Origin: a virus
Direction: 5' to 3' (one strand)
DNA length: 26,458 nucleotides
IMG/VR virus record: IMGVR_UViG_3300023084_000105
Location: 1 to 26,458 of that record
A program made the position numbers and the translations under genes. Positions 1 to 5,795 of the stretch are shown here, piece after piece. Under the pieces are notes generated by a model. The model saw nothing but the letters and a program-made list of their open reading frames with translations. It had not been told where the DNA came from and searched no databases. The first letter of the stretch is position 1, and the number at the start of each line of letters is the position of its first letter.

Positions 1-440
1 TGGCGCCGTCGAAGAGGCCCAGGGAGATCATTGTTGATAGTAATGGGTTTGGCGCTGGGGTGTTGGACCGTTTGCGCGAGGTTGGGTTGCCTGCGCGGGG
101 GTTGAACGTGTCTGAGCGCGCGATGAACAAGGAGATCTATTTAAATTTGCGCGCTGAGCTGTGGTTTAAGGCGAAGCAGTGGTTGGAGGGGATGGATGTT
201 AAGCTGCCCCGGGATGACGCGCTGTGGGCTGAGCTGGCGGCGCCGAAATATTTCTTTACGAGTTCCGGCAAGATCCAGGTGGAGAGCAAGGAGGCGATGA
301 AGAAGCGGGGGGTGGCGTCGCCTGACCGGGCTGATGCGTTGTGCCTGGCGTTGGCGAATGATCACACGACGATGGCTTATGGGAGTGCGGCGAGCGGATG
401 GGATCAACCGCTGCGCCGCGGTATTCGTGGGGTGGTTTAG
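1..440 (+). CDS. terL: Terminase large subunit, C-terminal part (5' truncated by window edge)
   Basis: The reading frame is open from the first complete codon at position 3 to the TAG at 438-440, so only about 145 C-terminal residues are visible. The large terminase is the ATP-driven DNA packaging motor and its C-terminal RNase H-fold nuclease cuts the concatemer. The visible part shows the typical late nuclease motifs: a hydrophobic strand ending IIVDSNGFGAGVLDRL, in which the Asp is a probable metal ligand, and SPDRADALCLAL near the end, with the last conserved Asp residues. The ATPase domain would lie upstream of the window. The gene ends 3 bases from the stop of a convergent minus-strand gene. 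The codons are G-rich. I am confident of the family but cannot assign the packaging type (headful, cos or pac) from this fragment. Confidence 0.88.
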   Translation, partial: APSKRPREIIVDSNGFGAGVLDRLREVGLPARGLNVSERAMNKEIYLNLRAELWFKAKQWLEGMDVKLPRDDALWAELAAPKYFFTSSGKIQVESKEAMKKRGVASPDRADALCLALANDHTTMAYGSAASGWDQPLRRGIRGVV

Positions 441-456
441 GCTCTAGAAAGAGCCT
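439..456. terminator. Hairpin between convergent genes (possible weak bidirectional terminator)
   Basis: AGGCTC and GAGCCT form a 6-bp perfect stem around the loop TAGAAA. The hairpin spans the 3-base gap between the terminase stop and the stop of the minus-strand gene. There is no T-tract on either side, so intrinsic termination would be weak. It could instead block converging polymerases or protect 3' ends. Confidence 0.35.
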
Positions 457-701
457 GCACCGTTGTATGTGCCGAGGTCGCGCTGTTGATCGCGCCACTC
501 GGCGTCGCTGTCGCTGGGGAACAGCTTGTCGAGGTCGAACGTGGGGAGGTTTTCCCCGCGCTTGTTGAGTTCGTCGCGGTAGCGATTGGCGTAAACGCCA
601 TTCATGTGCGACTTGGTGTGGCCGATTGCTCGGCAGTTGGTGATAAGCGCGTTGCGCAAGTAAGTGTAAAGGGTTGAGTTTGGTAGTGATGAAAGATCCA
701 T
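444..701 (-). CDS. Small hypothetical phage protein (85 aa), antisense to the structural genes
   Basis: The 85-residue product begins at an ATG with a near-perfect Shine-Dalgarno sequence, AGGAGGT at plus positions 706-712, which argues strongly that it is real. The N-terminal half looks helical and polar, with an RDELNKRGENLP segment near residues 42-53. The C-terminal third is acidic and Asp-rich. No signal peptide or membrane segment is seen. A promoter can be read upstream at 736-764. The gene is convergent with terminase and divergent from the structural operon, so it may be expressed at another time, perhaps early. I do not recognise a named family and no function is proposed. Plus-strand ORFs over the same interval look like shadows, because only this frame has a good ribosome-binding site. 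Confidence 0.75.
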   Translation of the reverse strand: MDLSSLPNSTLYTYLRNALITNCRAIGHTKSHMNGVYANRYRDELNKRGENLPTFDLDKLFPSDSDAEWRDQQRDLGTYNGAGSF

Positions 702-735
702 GCGGACCTCCTATGTTAAGTGGACGAATAAATAC

Positions 736-764
736 ATGTTAACATATTGTTAACAATTTGTAAA
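736..764 (-). promoter_or_regulatory. Promoter for the 85-aa minus-strand gene
   Basis: On the minus strand a TTTACA (-35, plus 759-764) is separated by 17 bp from TAACAT (-10, plus 736-741). The -10 is preceded by TGT, giving an extended -10 (TGnTAACAT). The start codon is about 35 bases downstream. Two GTTAAC palindromes (738-743 and 749-754) overlap the promoter and could be operator half-sites. The TGTTAACAT element recurs upstream of the other minus-strand gene. Confidence 0.5.
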
Positions 765-784
765 GCCTTAATTTTTTAATGAAA

Positions 785-812
785 TTGAAAAACGCGGTGA
801 AATCTGTATTAT
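785..812 (+). promoter_or_regulatory. Sigma70-like promoter of the structural operon
   Basis: TTGAAA (785-790; 5 of 6 consensus) and TATTAT (807-812; 5 of 6) are spaced 16 bp apart. This predicts a start near 819 and a leader of about 16 bases, with GGAAAG at 824-829 as ribosome-binding site before the ATG at 835. It lies in the only substantial AT-rich gap before 25 kb of tightly packed plus-strand genes, so it is the best candidate late promoter. Confidence 0.6.
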
Positions 813-834
813 GTGGCTATGATTGGAAAGTTTT

Positions 835-999
835 ATGAGCCTATACAAGAATATCCAGAAGAAGCGAGCGCGCATTAAGGCGGGTTCCGGGGAGAAGATG
901 CGCAAGCCTGGCTCTAAGGGTGCGCCAACCGCCGCGGCATTTAAGGCTGCAGCTAAAACCGCAAAGAAGCCTAAGAAGGCGAAGAAAGGTAAAAAGTGA
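835..999 (+). CDS. Small lysine-rich protein (54 aa)
   Basis: This 54-residue protein starts at an ATG preceded by GGAAAG. It is extremely basic: the N-terminus reads MSLYKNIQKKRARIKAG, followed by GEKMRKPGSKGAPTAAAF and a Lys/Ala/Pro tail ending KKAKKGKK. The GEKMRKPGSKGAPT segment is one I recall from small proteins of marine phages near head genes; that is recollection, not a search. The composition suggests nucleic-acid binding or a disordered virion component, but no fold is evident. It is the first gene after the predicted late promoter, and its stop overlaps the next start by one base (TGATG), implying translational coupling. Confidence 0.75.
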   Translation: MSLYKNIQKKRARIKAGSGEKMRKPGSKGAPTAAAFKAAAKTAKKPKKAKKGKK

Positions 1000-1103
1000 T
1001 GTCAGCAGCAACAACGACAAAATTGCCCTGCAATGGTTGCCCGGCGCCGAAGGCGTGCGCGAATGCGGGTGTTTGCATTAAGCGCGTAACGAAGAGCATG
1101 TGA
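999..1103 (+). CDS. Cys-rich micro-protein (34 aa)
   Basis: The ORF begins in the TGATG overlap with the 54-aa gene and ends at 1101-1103, one base before the next start. The 34 residues contain four cysteines in the pattern C-x2-C-x5-C-x5-C (PCNGCPAPKACANAGVCIKR), followed by a basic tail. The spacing could support a small zinc knuckle or a disulfide-linked mini-fold. I recall similar short Cys/Lys peptides in phage structural operons but cannot name a family. Tight coupling on both sides and the regular Cys pattern argue that it is a gene and not a chance ORF. Function is unknown. Confidence 0.6.
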   Translation: MSAATTTKLPCNGCPAPKACANAGVCIKRVTKSM

Positions 1104-1104
1104 T

Positions 1105-1704
1105 ATGGGTTTGCTTGATGACCTGGCTATGGGGTTTGGCCTCAAGGAGCGTACCGAGGATTACGACGCGCGCACTGCGCGTACAATTGCTGCGAGAAAA
1201 GTTGCAGCGGATCGCGGCGACAGTATGGACGCGACGTACCTTGCGCAAGCGCGCAACCCTGATCACCCGTCGTATTACGGTAATTATGCGCCAGCGATGG
1301 CAGCGCACGATAATTATTTATATGGGGTCGGTGGAACGACGTATATGCCGCAGGTCGCAGATCAGTCAGATGATAACAACTTTTTGCAGAACCTGTTGTT
1401 CAGCGCGCCTATGAGTGAGGATAATCCTGTCAGCCCTCGCCGAGTAGCAATTGGCCCACTTGATTTACAGGAGCCTATAACCATACCGACGCCTCTTAGC
1501 TTAGTGTCTAAAATTTTAGGTGGGTTTGCTTCTGCGACCGGCGGCAACGACCCGTTAACATCGACCGCGTTTGACAAGTACAACGAGGATGACACCGCAG
1601 AGAGTTTAGCTGGCATACCGAAGTCAAATTTCTTGAGCGATTGGGATCTTGCGACAATGGCTGCAAAGGCTAATCGTGACCTGGATACAGGAGGCGTGTA
1701 CTGA
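1105..1704 (+). CDS. Hypothetical protein (199 aa) with MGLLDDL N-terminus
   Basis: The 199-residue product starts one base after the previous stop, with GAAGAG at 1091-1096 as a weak ribosome-binding site, and ends in a TGATG overlap with the next gene. The N-terminus MGLLDDLAMGFG is a short amphipathic segment that resembles the MSVLDDI and MSVLDTI starts of two genes further on. The middle is Asn/Tyr/Asp-rich (HPSYYGNYAPAMAAHDNY), and residues near 128-150 include a mildly hydrophobic TPLSLVSKILGGFASATGG stretch. No catalytic motif is visible. It may be a minor virion or injected protein given its neighbours, but this is inference only. Confidence 0.75.
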   Translation: MGLLDDLAMGFGLKERTEDYDARTARTIAARKVAADRGDSMDATYLAQARNPDHPSYYGNYAPAMAAHDNYLYGVGGTTYMPQVADQSDDNNFLQNLLFSAPMSEDNPVSPRRVAIGPLDLQEPITIPTPLSLVSKILGGFASATGGNDPLTSTAFDKYNEDDTAESLAGIPKSNFLSDWDLATMAAKANRDLDTGGVY

Positions 1705-1931
1705 TGGCGGCGAAAAAGAAGGTTTCCGCTGCTCGTAAATACGCCAACGGCACGACGTATAAGGATTCCAAGGGCAAAACGCACAAGCGCGTCGCCCATC
1801 CCGGGACGAAGCGCGGCGACGCTTATTGCGCCCGGTCGAGCGGACAAAAGAGCAAGGACGGCACGAAATCGCCGAAATTGCGTGCGCGTCGTAAGGCGTG
1901 GGGCTGCAGAGGTAAAAAATCGGTCAAATGA
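1704..1931 (+). CDS. Small basic protein (75 aa)
   Basis: Starts in a TGATG overlap and has AGGAGG about 10 bases upstream (1688-1693). The product is strongly basic, with a KDSKGKTHKRVAHPGTKRG segment and a C-terminal half reading GDAYCARSSGQKSKDG, then an Arg/Lys run, AWGC and a lysine tail. Two cysteines (in YCARS and WGCRG) flank the basic region. I recall proteins with this HPGT-x-RGDAYCARS signature in marine phages, usually of unknown function; no search was made. It may bind DNA or be a small virion component. Its stop overlaps the following ATG by 4 bases (ATGA). Confidence 0.75.
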   Translation: MAAKKKVSAARKYANGTTYKDSKGKTHKRVAHPGTKRGDAYCARSSGQKSKDGTKSPKLRARRKAWGCRGKKSVK

Positions 1932-1942
1932 GCGTACTAGAC
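1926..1942 (+). repeat. 17-nt direct repeat at a gene start (copy 1; copy 2 at 2540-2556)
   Basis: The sequence AAATGAGCGTACTAGAC occurs at 1926-1942 and again at 2540-2556. In both places it contains the start codon of a gene overlapping the stop of the preceding gene, and it encodes MSVLD. The bases next to it diverge quickly. Confidence 0.9.
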
Positions 1943-2545
1943 GACATTATCCGCGGCGCCGGTGCATTTTTTCAGCGCCGCGCAATTGATGATGCGGTGC
2001 GGGTTGCGCGCAACCCTGGTAGCCGTGAAACTGTCGTCAGGATGTCGCCTCGCAAATTTTTGGATCTAGCGGAGCCTGGATACAGCGACGAGAAGATGCG
2101 CAACCTGCCTGACCCGGAGCAGGGTACAAAGTGGGAAAGCCTGCCATATCTTGGCGCTTACAACCAGGGCGACGGCACTTTGCGTGTAGATCAGCACGAG
2201 GGGCGCCACAGAGCGCGTATGCTGGCGGCAAAGGGCATACAGGACATGATGGTTCGGTTTAATCTGTTAGAAGGTGGTGACGGCCCTGCGTTGCGCTGGG
2301 GGCAGGCTGATGACGCTGCCAGATCTGCGTATCCGCGACGCGTTGTTGATGAAGTGGGCGTTATGGAGTACCCTATGGTCGACAGCTTGGTGTATCCCTT
2401 GGGAAATCTAAGCACTGATCGTGCGCGTGTTTATGTGCGTCCGGCAAAGCCTAAGACACCTATGGAAGAGGAAATTGATCGCCTGATTGAAGAGGAAGAG
2501 ATCAGGAGCTTGATAAATCAAATTTTGAGTGATTACGAAAAATGA
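1928..2545 (+). CDS. ParB/sulfiredoxin-like GRHR-motif protein (205 aa), polyvalent-type
   Basis: The central segment RMSPRKFLDLAEP (about residues 38-50) followed by DGTLRVDQHEGRHRARML (about 82-99) and then a strand MMVRF matches the layout of ParB/sulfiredoxin-like domains seen in phage polyvalent proteins. In these the (H/G)-x-G-R-H-R-A motif sits at the phosphate-binding helix. Known relatives of the fold include nucleases, kinases and NTP-binding proteins, so the activity is open. The N-terminus MSVLDDIIRGAGAFFQRR is an amphipathic helix shared in style with the next gene. The C-terminus (about 178-205) is a Glu-rich helix. It overlaps its neighbours by 4 bases on each side, so expression is coupled. 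It is a free-standing small protein, whereas this domain often sits inside giant injected polyproteins. Confidence 0.55.
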   Translation: MSVLDDIIRGAGAFFQRRAIDDAVRVARNPGSRETVVRMSPRKFLDLAEPGYSDEKMRNLPDPEQGTKWESLPYLGAYNQGDGTLRVDQHEGRHRARMLAAKGIQDMMVRFNLLEGGDGPALRWGQADDAARSAYPRRVVDEVGVMEYPMVDSLVYPLGNLSTDRARVYVRPAKPKTPMEEEIDRLIEEEEIRSLINQILSDYEK

Positions 2546-3393
2546 GCGTACTAGACACCATTGTTAAAACCGTAATCAGGTCAGCGCGTAAGCCTGGCAT
2601 TGAGATGGCTGACAAAATCCTGGAGCTGCGCCGGCAGGGTCGCGCGAACGAAGTGACCAACGAGATGATGGAGAAAGCTGACCAGGCGTACCTGTCGCAA
2701 AATTACCCGCTGCCCATGGACTTTGACAGCCGCATGCAGCGCGCGATGGATCTCGGTTATGACCTGGACGTGTTTTACCGAGGAACGCCGCGAGAGATGA
2801 GCGCAGAGCGTCCTAGTGATGTTTGGAGCAGCGATAACCCTTACGTCGGGTCGACTTATTCAGCGTACAGGCCAGAGCCGCCGAATGTGGCGTACCAAGG
2901 TGGCGCGGTTTTAACGCCTGTTGTAACGCGTCCTGGAAACCCGGCGGTTATTGACGCAAAAGATAACTTGTACGGATTGATCCCGCACAGCTCTGTCGCT
3001 GAGGCTGGCCTTGTTCCGCCGAGCGGACAGCCTGACGCAGCGTCAAGAACATTCGCGACAAATCAGCTGCGCGATATGGCGTTAGATTATTCTCCCCCTC
3101 GTGGCTATGATAGCGTAGAATTCCAGAACATCATTGATCGTGGATCGCAGCAGCTTGGAACGTTTTCTAAGAAGGATGGCAGGTTAATACCTGACATTGA
3201 AGCTCAAAAGGCGGCAAGCGTACCATCTCGGGTGCGTGTTGGGTTGCCAGAGGACATGCGCAGTATCTTTGGACGCTTTGACCCGGAGATGCGTCACTTG
3301 CGGCACCTGTCCTCCGGAGTTGCCGGGGCAGGCGCATTGCCGTATATTATTCAACAATATCTAGATGAGGCGGAAAATGAGCAACGCAGGTAA
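2542..3393 (+). CDS. ADP-ribosyltransferase-like protein (283 aa), polyvalent-type
   Basis: Residues about 58-84 (SRMQRAMDLGYDLDVFYRGTPREM) match the start of ART-like domains in phage polyvalent proteins, where the usual form is YHGT; here it is YRGT. SSDNPYVGSTY (about 96-106) fits the second NAD-binding strand, and RGYDSVEFQNIID (about 187-199) the late conserved block. The region DMRSIFGRFDPEMRHL (about 238-253) and a small hydrophobic stretch GVAGAGALPYII close the protein, as in known relatives. ART enzymes move ADP-ribose from NAD to proteins or nucleic acids. Activity is uncertain because the His is replaced and no clear ExE is visible. The start shares 17 nt with the preceding gene start and overlaps its stop by 4 bases. 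Confidence 0.6.
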   Translation: MSVLDTIVKTVIRSARKPGIEMADKILELRRQGRANEVTNEMMEKADQAYLSQNYPLPMDFDSRMQRAMDLGYDLDVFYRGTPREMSAERPSDVWSSDNPYVGSTYSAYRPEPPNVAYQGGAVLTPVVTRPGNPAVIDAKDNLYGLIPHSSVAEAGLVPPSGQPDAASRTFATNQLRDMALDYSPPRGYDSVEFQNIIDRGSQQLGTFSKKDGRLIPDIEAQKAASVPSRVRVGLPEDMRSIFGRFDPEMRHLRHLSSGVAGAGALPYIIQQYLDEAENEQRR

Positions 3394-4663
3394 ACTTGTT
3401 CTTAACGCGCTGCGCGGAGCAGCTGACGAGATCATCGATCCGCTGGAGAGCTTTTTGCGTCCCGCAGGATCTGATCCGCGGTATCGCGGTGCGGCGCCTA
3501 ACCGGACGATGAGCTACGAGCGATATGAGCCACGCAAGACGCCGGAAAGAATGTCGCGCTTGCAAGCGCAGCTAGAGGACGAAGCAAGCCCGTTGGTTGC
3601 GAAAATCACTGAGTACGTTAAAAAGGGTGAGACTTTAGACGGCCCAGATTGGTATAATACCGAAGAGCTGCGTGATTGGTTTATCGGCGTGCACGGCGCT
3701 GAAGAAGGTGACAAGCGCTGGCGTGACTTTGGTCGCCTTGTTGGTACGACATCTACGGGTTCAAAAGTTCCGCCCAACATTCGTAACGCGTCATTTTACA
3801 TGGCGCTAAGCCCGGAAGATCGTGTGCGTGTCGGCACGGCGGTTGCGCAGGGTGGAGGAACGCCTGCGGCGGTTGCAGAGAAACTCGGCATCCGGGTGCC
3901 TAACATGCCCGACAACTACCAGTACGGCCACAAAATGCAGCGCAACCAGGCGAGCAACGTTGTTTCGTATGAATCCGGAGGCTGGAACCCTGAGATCCCA
4001 GAGGGTTTGAGCGGGACGGAGTTGAACGATTATCTGAAGGCTAACCCGAAAGTGAAGGGGTTTGGCAATGACTTGCTCGGCGACGATAAAAATATCGCCG
4101 CAGACAAGCATTTTATGCGTATTTTAGCTATGGGTGACGGCGGTGGAGACTTCCTGTCGGCGCAGGCGCAATTGTCGGCTGAAAATTTCGACGTTGCCGC
4201 GCGCGCCATTGGACCGCGAAACATCAAGAACTACGTCGCGACGCGTATCGTGAACGGTAAGCCTGTTCGCGAGGTAAACCTCAAAAGAGCCTTTAAAGAT
4301 GGTAAGCTAAAAGACCCGTCAGTGTTTCAAGGCATCCCGACTGCGTGGGCTGACACGCCGAGCGGCACTGAGTATGCAGAGCTAGAGCGGTTGGCCGGGA
4401 TTATGGCAAAACGTTTCAATATGACGCCAGCACAGTTCCAGGCGTCGCTGTGGATGGGCGCAGGAGACGTCACAGGGCTTGCTGACGAGAGCCAAGGCAC
4501 ATTTATGCAGCTACTACGCGGAGCGATCAATAGGCGCGCTGCAGAGCGCGGTATCGAGCCGCAAGACATGCTGATGGACTTTATTAAGAACCGCGCGGTG
4601 CTGTCTGCGCCGTTTGCGATCCCGGTTGCCTCGGGCGCGATGAGAGAGCGGGGGCCACGGTAA
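3377..4663 (+). CDS. DUF7178-like polyvalent-type protein (428 aa)
   Basis: The frame is open from an ATG at 3365, but the ATG at 3377 is preferred because GAGGCGG lies just upstream and it gives the AAATGAGC start context of the two preceding genes. The protein carries DWYNTEELRDWFIGVHG (about 91-107), RWRDFGRLVGTTSTGSKVPP (114-133) with NIRNASFYM, YGHKMQRNQASN (183-194), KVKGFGNDLLGDDKNIAADK (225-244), and late YAELERLAGIMAKRF with FQASLWMGAGD. I recall this order from a domain of phage polyvalent proteins annotated DUF7178. The fixed Asp in DKH and the helical layout suggest a helix-hairpin-helix DNA-glycosylase-like fold, but that is speculation. It overlaps the ART-like gene by 17 bases and the next start by one. 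Confidence 0.55.
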   Translation: MSNAGKLVLNALRGAADEIIDPLESFLRPAGSDPRYRGAAPNRTMSYERYEPRKTPERMSRLQAQLEDEASPLVAKITEYVKKGETLDGPDWYNTEELRDWFIGVHGAEEGDKRWRDFGRLVGTTSTGSKVPPNIRNASFYMALSPEDRVRVGTAVAQGGGTPAAVAEKLGIRVPNMPDNYQYGHKMQRNQASNVVSYESGGWNPEIPEGLSGTELNDYLKANPKVKGFGNDLLGDDKNIAADKHFMRILAMGDGGGDFLSAQAQLSAENFDVAARAIGPRNIKNYVATRIVNGKPVREVNLKRAFKDGKLKDPSVFQGIPTAWADTPSGTEYAELERLAGIMAKRFNMTPAQFQASLWMGAGDVTGLADESQGTFMQLLRGAINRRAAERGIEPQDMLMDFIKNRAVLSAPFAIPVASGAMRERGPR

Positions 4664-5721
4664 TGGATTATTTGCAGGCTATACACAATCCAAATTTGCC
4701 TCCTCACATGCGCCCAGGATATGTAGGCGTCGACTATCTTGGTTTTCCTATGTATCAGAACCTCGACGGCTCTTTGATGTCAGAAAACCCTGAAGCAGCT
4801 ACAAGCCGTGACGTGACATTTATTGAGCGTGCAAAGGATTATTTAGTCGACAGCGGCGTGCCTAAAACGTCAGTAAATCGCTTGCTAGGCGGCAACCAGC
4901 TTGGTGACGGTGCTGGGTATCCAACGAGCACATTAGACAAGATCATGAACAATATTGGTCTGGCTAACGTAATGCCTGTCACCAGCACAGGTATCGGCGC
5001 AGCCAAAGTTGCCAGCGGTGAGCCTGAAGGTATGATTGACCTGGCACTGGCGCCTTTAGACTATTTCGGCCTCCGCCATGCCTATCGAGCAGCGCGTCAG
5101 GCTCCGGAGCTAGTGGAGCTAACACAAAGCCCTCAGACGCGCACATACTTTCAAGACATCTTGAAGCGTGCGCAGGACAGCCAGGGGCCGATTGGCAAGC
5201 AGGTGGACGTGTATGAGCCGGAAGAGTACGAGGGCATGACGCTTATGGCTAGTCCAAATGCCGACGCTGGCTTTGCAATCACGCCTGAAGGTGAGATCGT
5301 TTCACTTGTTAAGAACGCGGACAGCTCTATGAAAGGTTTTGCGTCAAAATCACTTGCAGAGGCGGCGCCAAATGGCGGCGTTTTTCTCAACGCGTTTGAC
5401 ACGTTCTTAACGGACTTATATGGAAAGAATGGCTATAGAGCTGTTTCGAGGATTCCCTTTGATGAAGATGTTATGCGGGATAGCATCGGGGATGAGGCGA
5501 CAGATGCGTTCATGGATGCCGCAAGGGATTACAATGAGGGCAAGCCGGACCTGGTGTTTATGGTGAAAGATCCAGACACTACATCGTATGTGCGAGGCGA
5601 AGGAGAAATGCTAGATGATTACATGGTTGCGCGGGGTCGTTTGGACCCGTTTGTTGAGCGTGAGAGACGCCTTTACGAAGACGACATCTTACGACGTTTA
5701 CGAAGATTATCCACAAGATGA
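4663..5721 (+). CDS. GNAT-like polyvalent-type protein (352 aa), C-terminus apparently frameshifted
   Basis: The start ATG overlaps the preceding stop (TAATG). The N-terminal half (1-130) is a linker with the motif PGYVGVDYLGFPMYQNLDG. Residues about 186-276 read GMTLMASPNADAGFAITPEG, then a strand EIVSLV, then GGVFLNAFDTFLTDLYGKNG and YRAVSRIPF. This order (strand, dGxiv strand, LxAFDxxLxxxY, GYRxVxRxPF) matches a GNAT-like acetyltransferase variant in phage polyvalent proteins. GKPDLVFMVKDPDT (about 293-306) is its usual ending block. The last residues (RRLRRLSTR) look aberrant. A 10-nt direct repeat 25 bp apart (5672-5706) shifts the frame, and the other frame continues to 5794, directly before the portal start. 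The true or ancestral protein may have ended there. Confidence 0.6.
   Translation: MDYLQAIHNPNLPPHMRPGYVGVDYLGFPMYQNLDGSLMSENPEAATSRDVTFIERAKDYLVDSGVPKTSVNRLLGGNQLGDGAGYPTSTLDKIMNNIGLANVMPVTSTGIGAAKVASGEPEGMIDLALAPLDYFGLRHAYRAARQAPELVELTQSPQTRTYFQDILKRAQDSQGPIGKQVDVYEPEEYEGMTLMASPNADAGFAITPEGEIVSLVKNADSSMKGFASKSLAEAAPNGGVFLNAFDTFLTDLYGKNGYRAVSRIPFDEDVMRDSIGDEATDAFMDAARDYNEGKPDLVFMVKDPDTTSYVRGEGEMLDDYMVARGRLDPFVERERRLYEDDILRRLRRLSTR
5672..5706 (+). repeat. 10-nt direct repeat flanking a frame-shifting 25-bp insertion
   Basis: TTTACGAAGA occurs at 5672-5681 and 5697-5706, an offset of 25 bp. Collapsing one repeat unit with its spacer joins RRLYED in the annotated frame to YPQDDVIRDIPRRYIEGL in the next frame. 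That frame stays open to a TAA at 5792-5794, one base before the portal ATG. Confidence 0.6.
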
Positions 5722-5795
5722 TGTAATTCGTGATATACCTCGTAGGTATATTGAAGGATTGAAGCGTCGAGACGCGGAGAGAAAAGGAAAATAAA

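Noticed and set aside
486-677. Plus-strand 63-codon ORF opposite the 85-aa gene
   Set aside because: It has no convincing ribosome-binding site, whereas the minus-strand frame has AGGAGGT and a promoter.
738-754. GTTAAC palindromes as a specific operator
   Set aside because: The hexamer also occurs inside several coding regions, for example near 1555, 6126, 7186, 12061 and 13180, so by itself it is not specific. Only the promoter-like context and spacing were kept.
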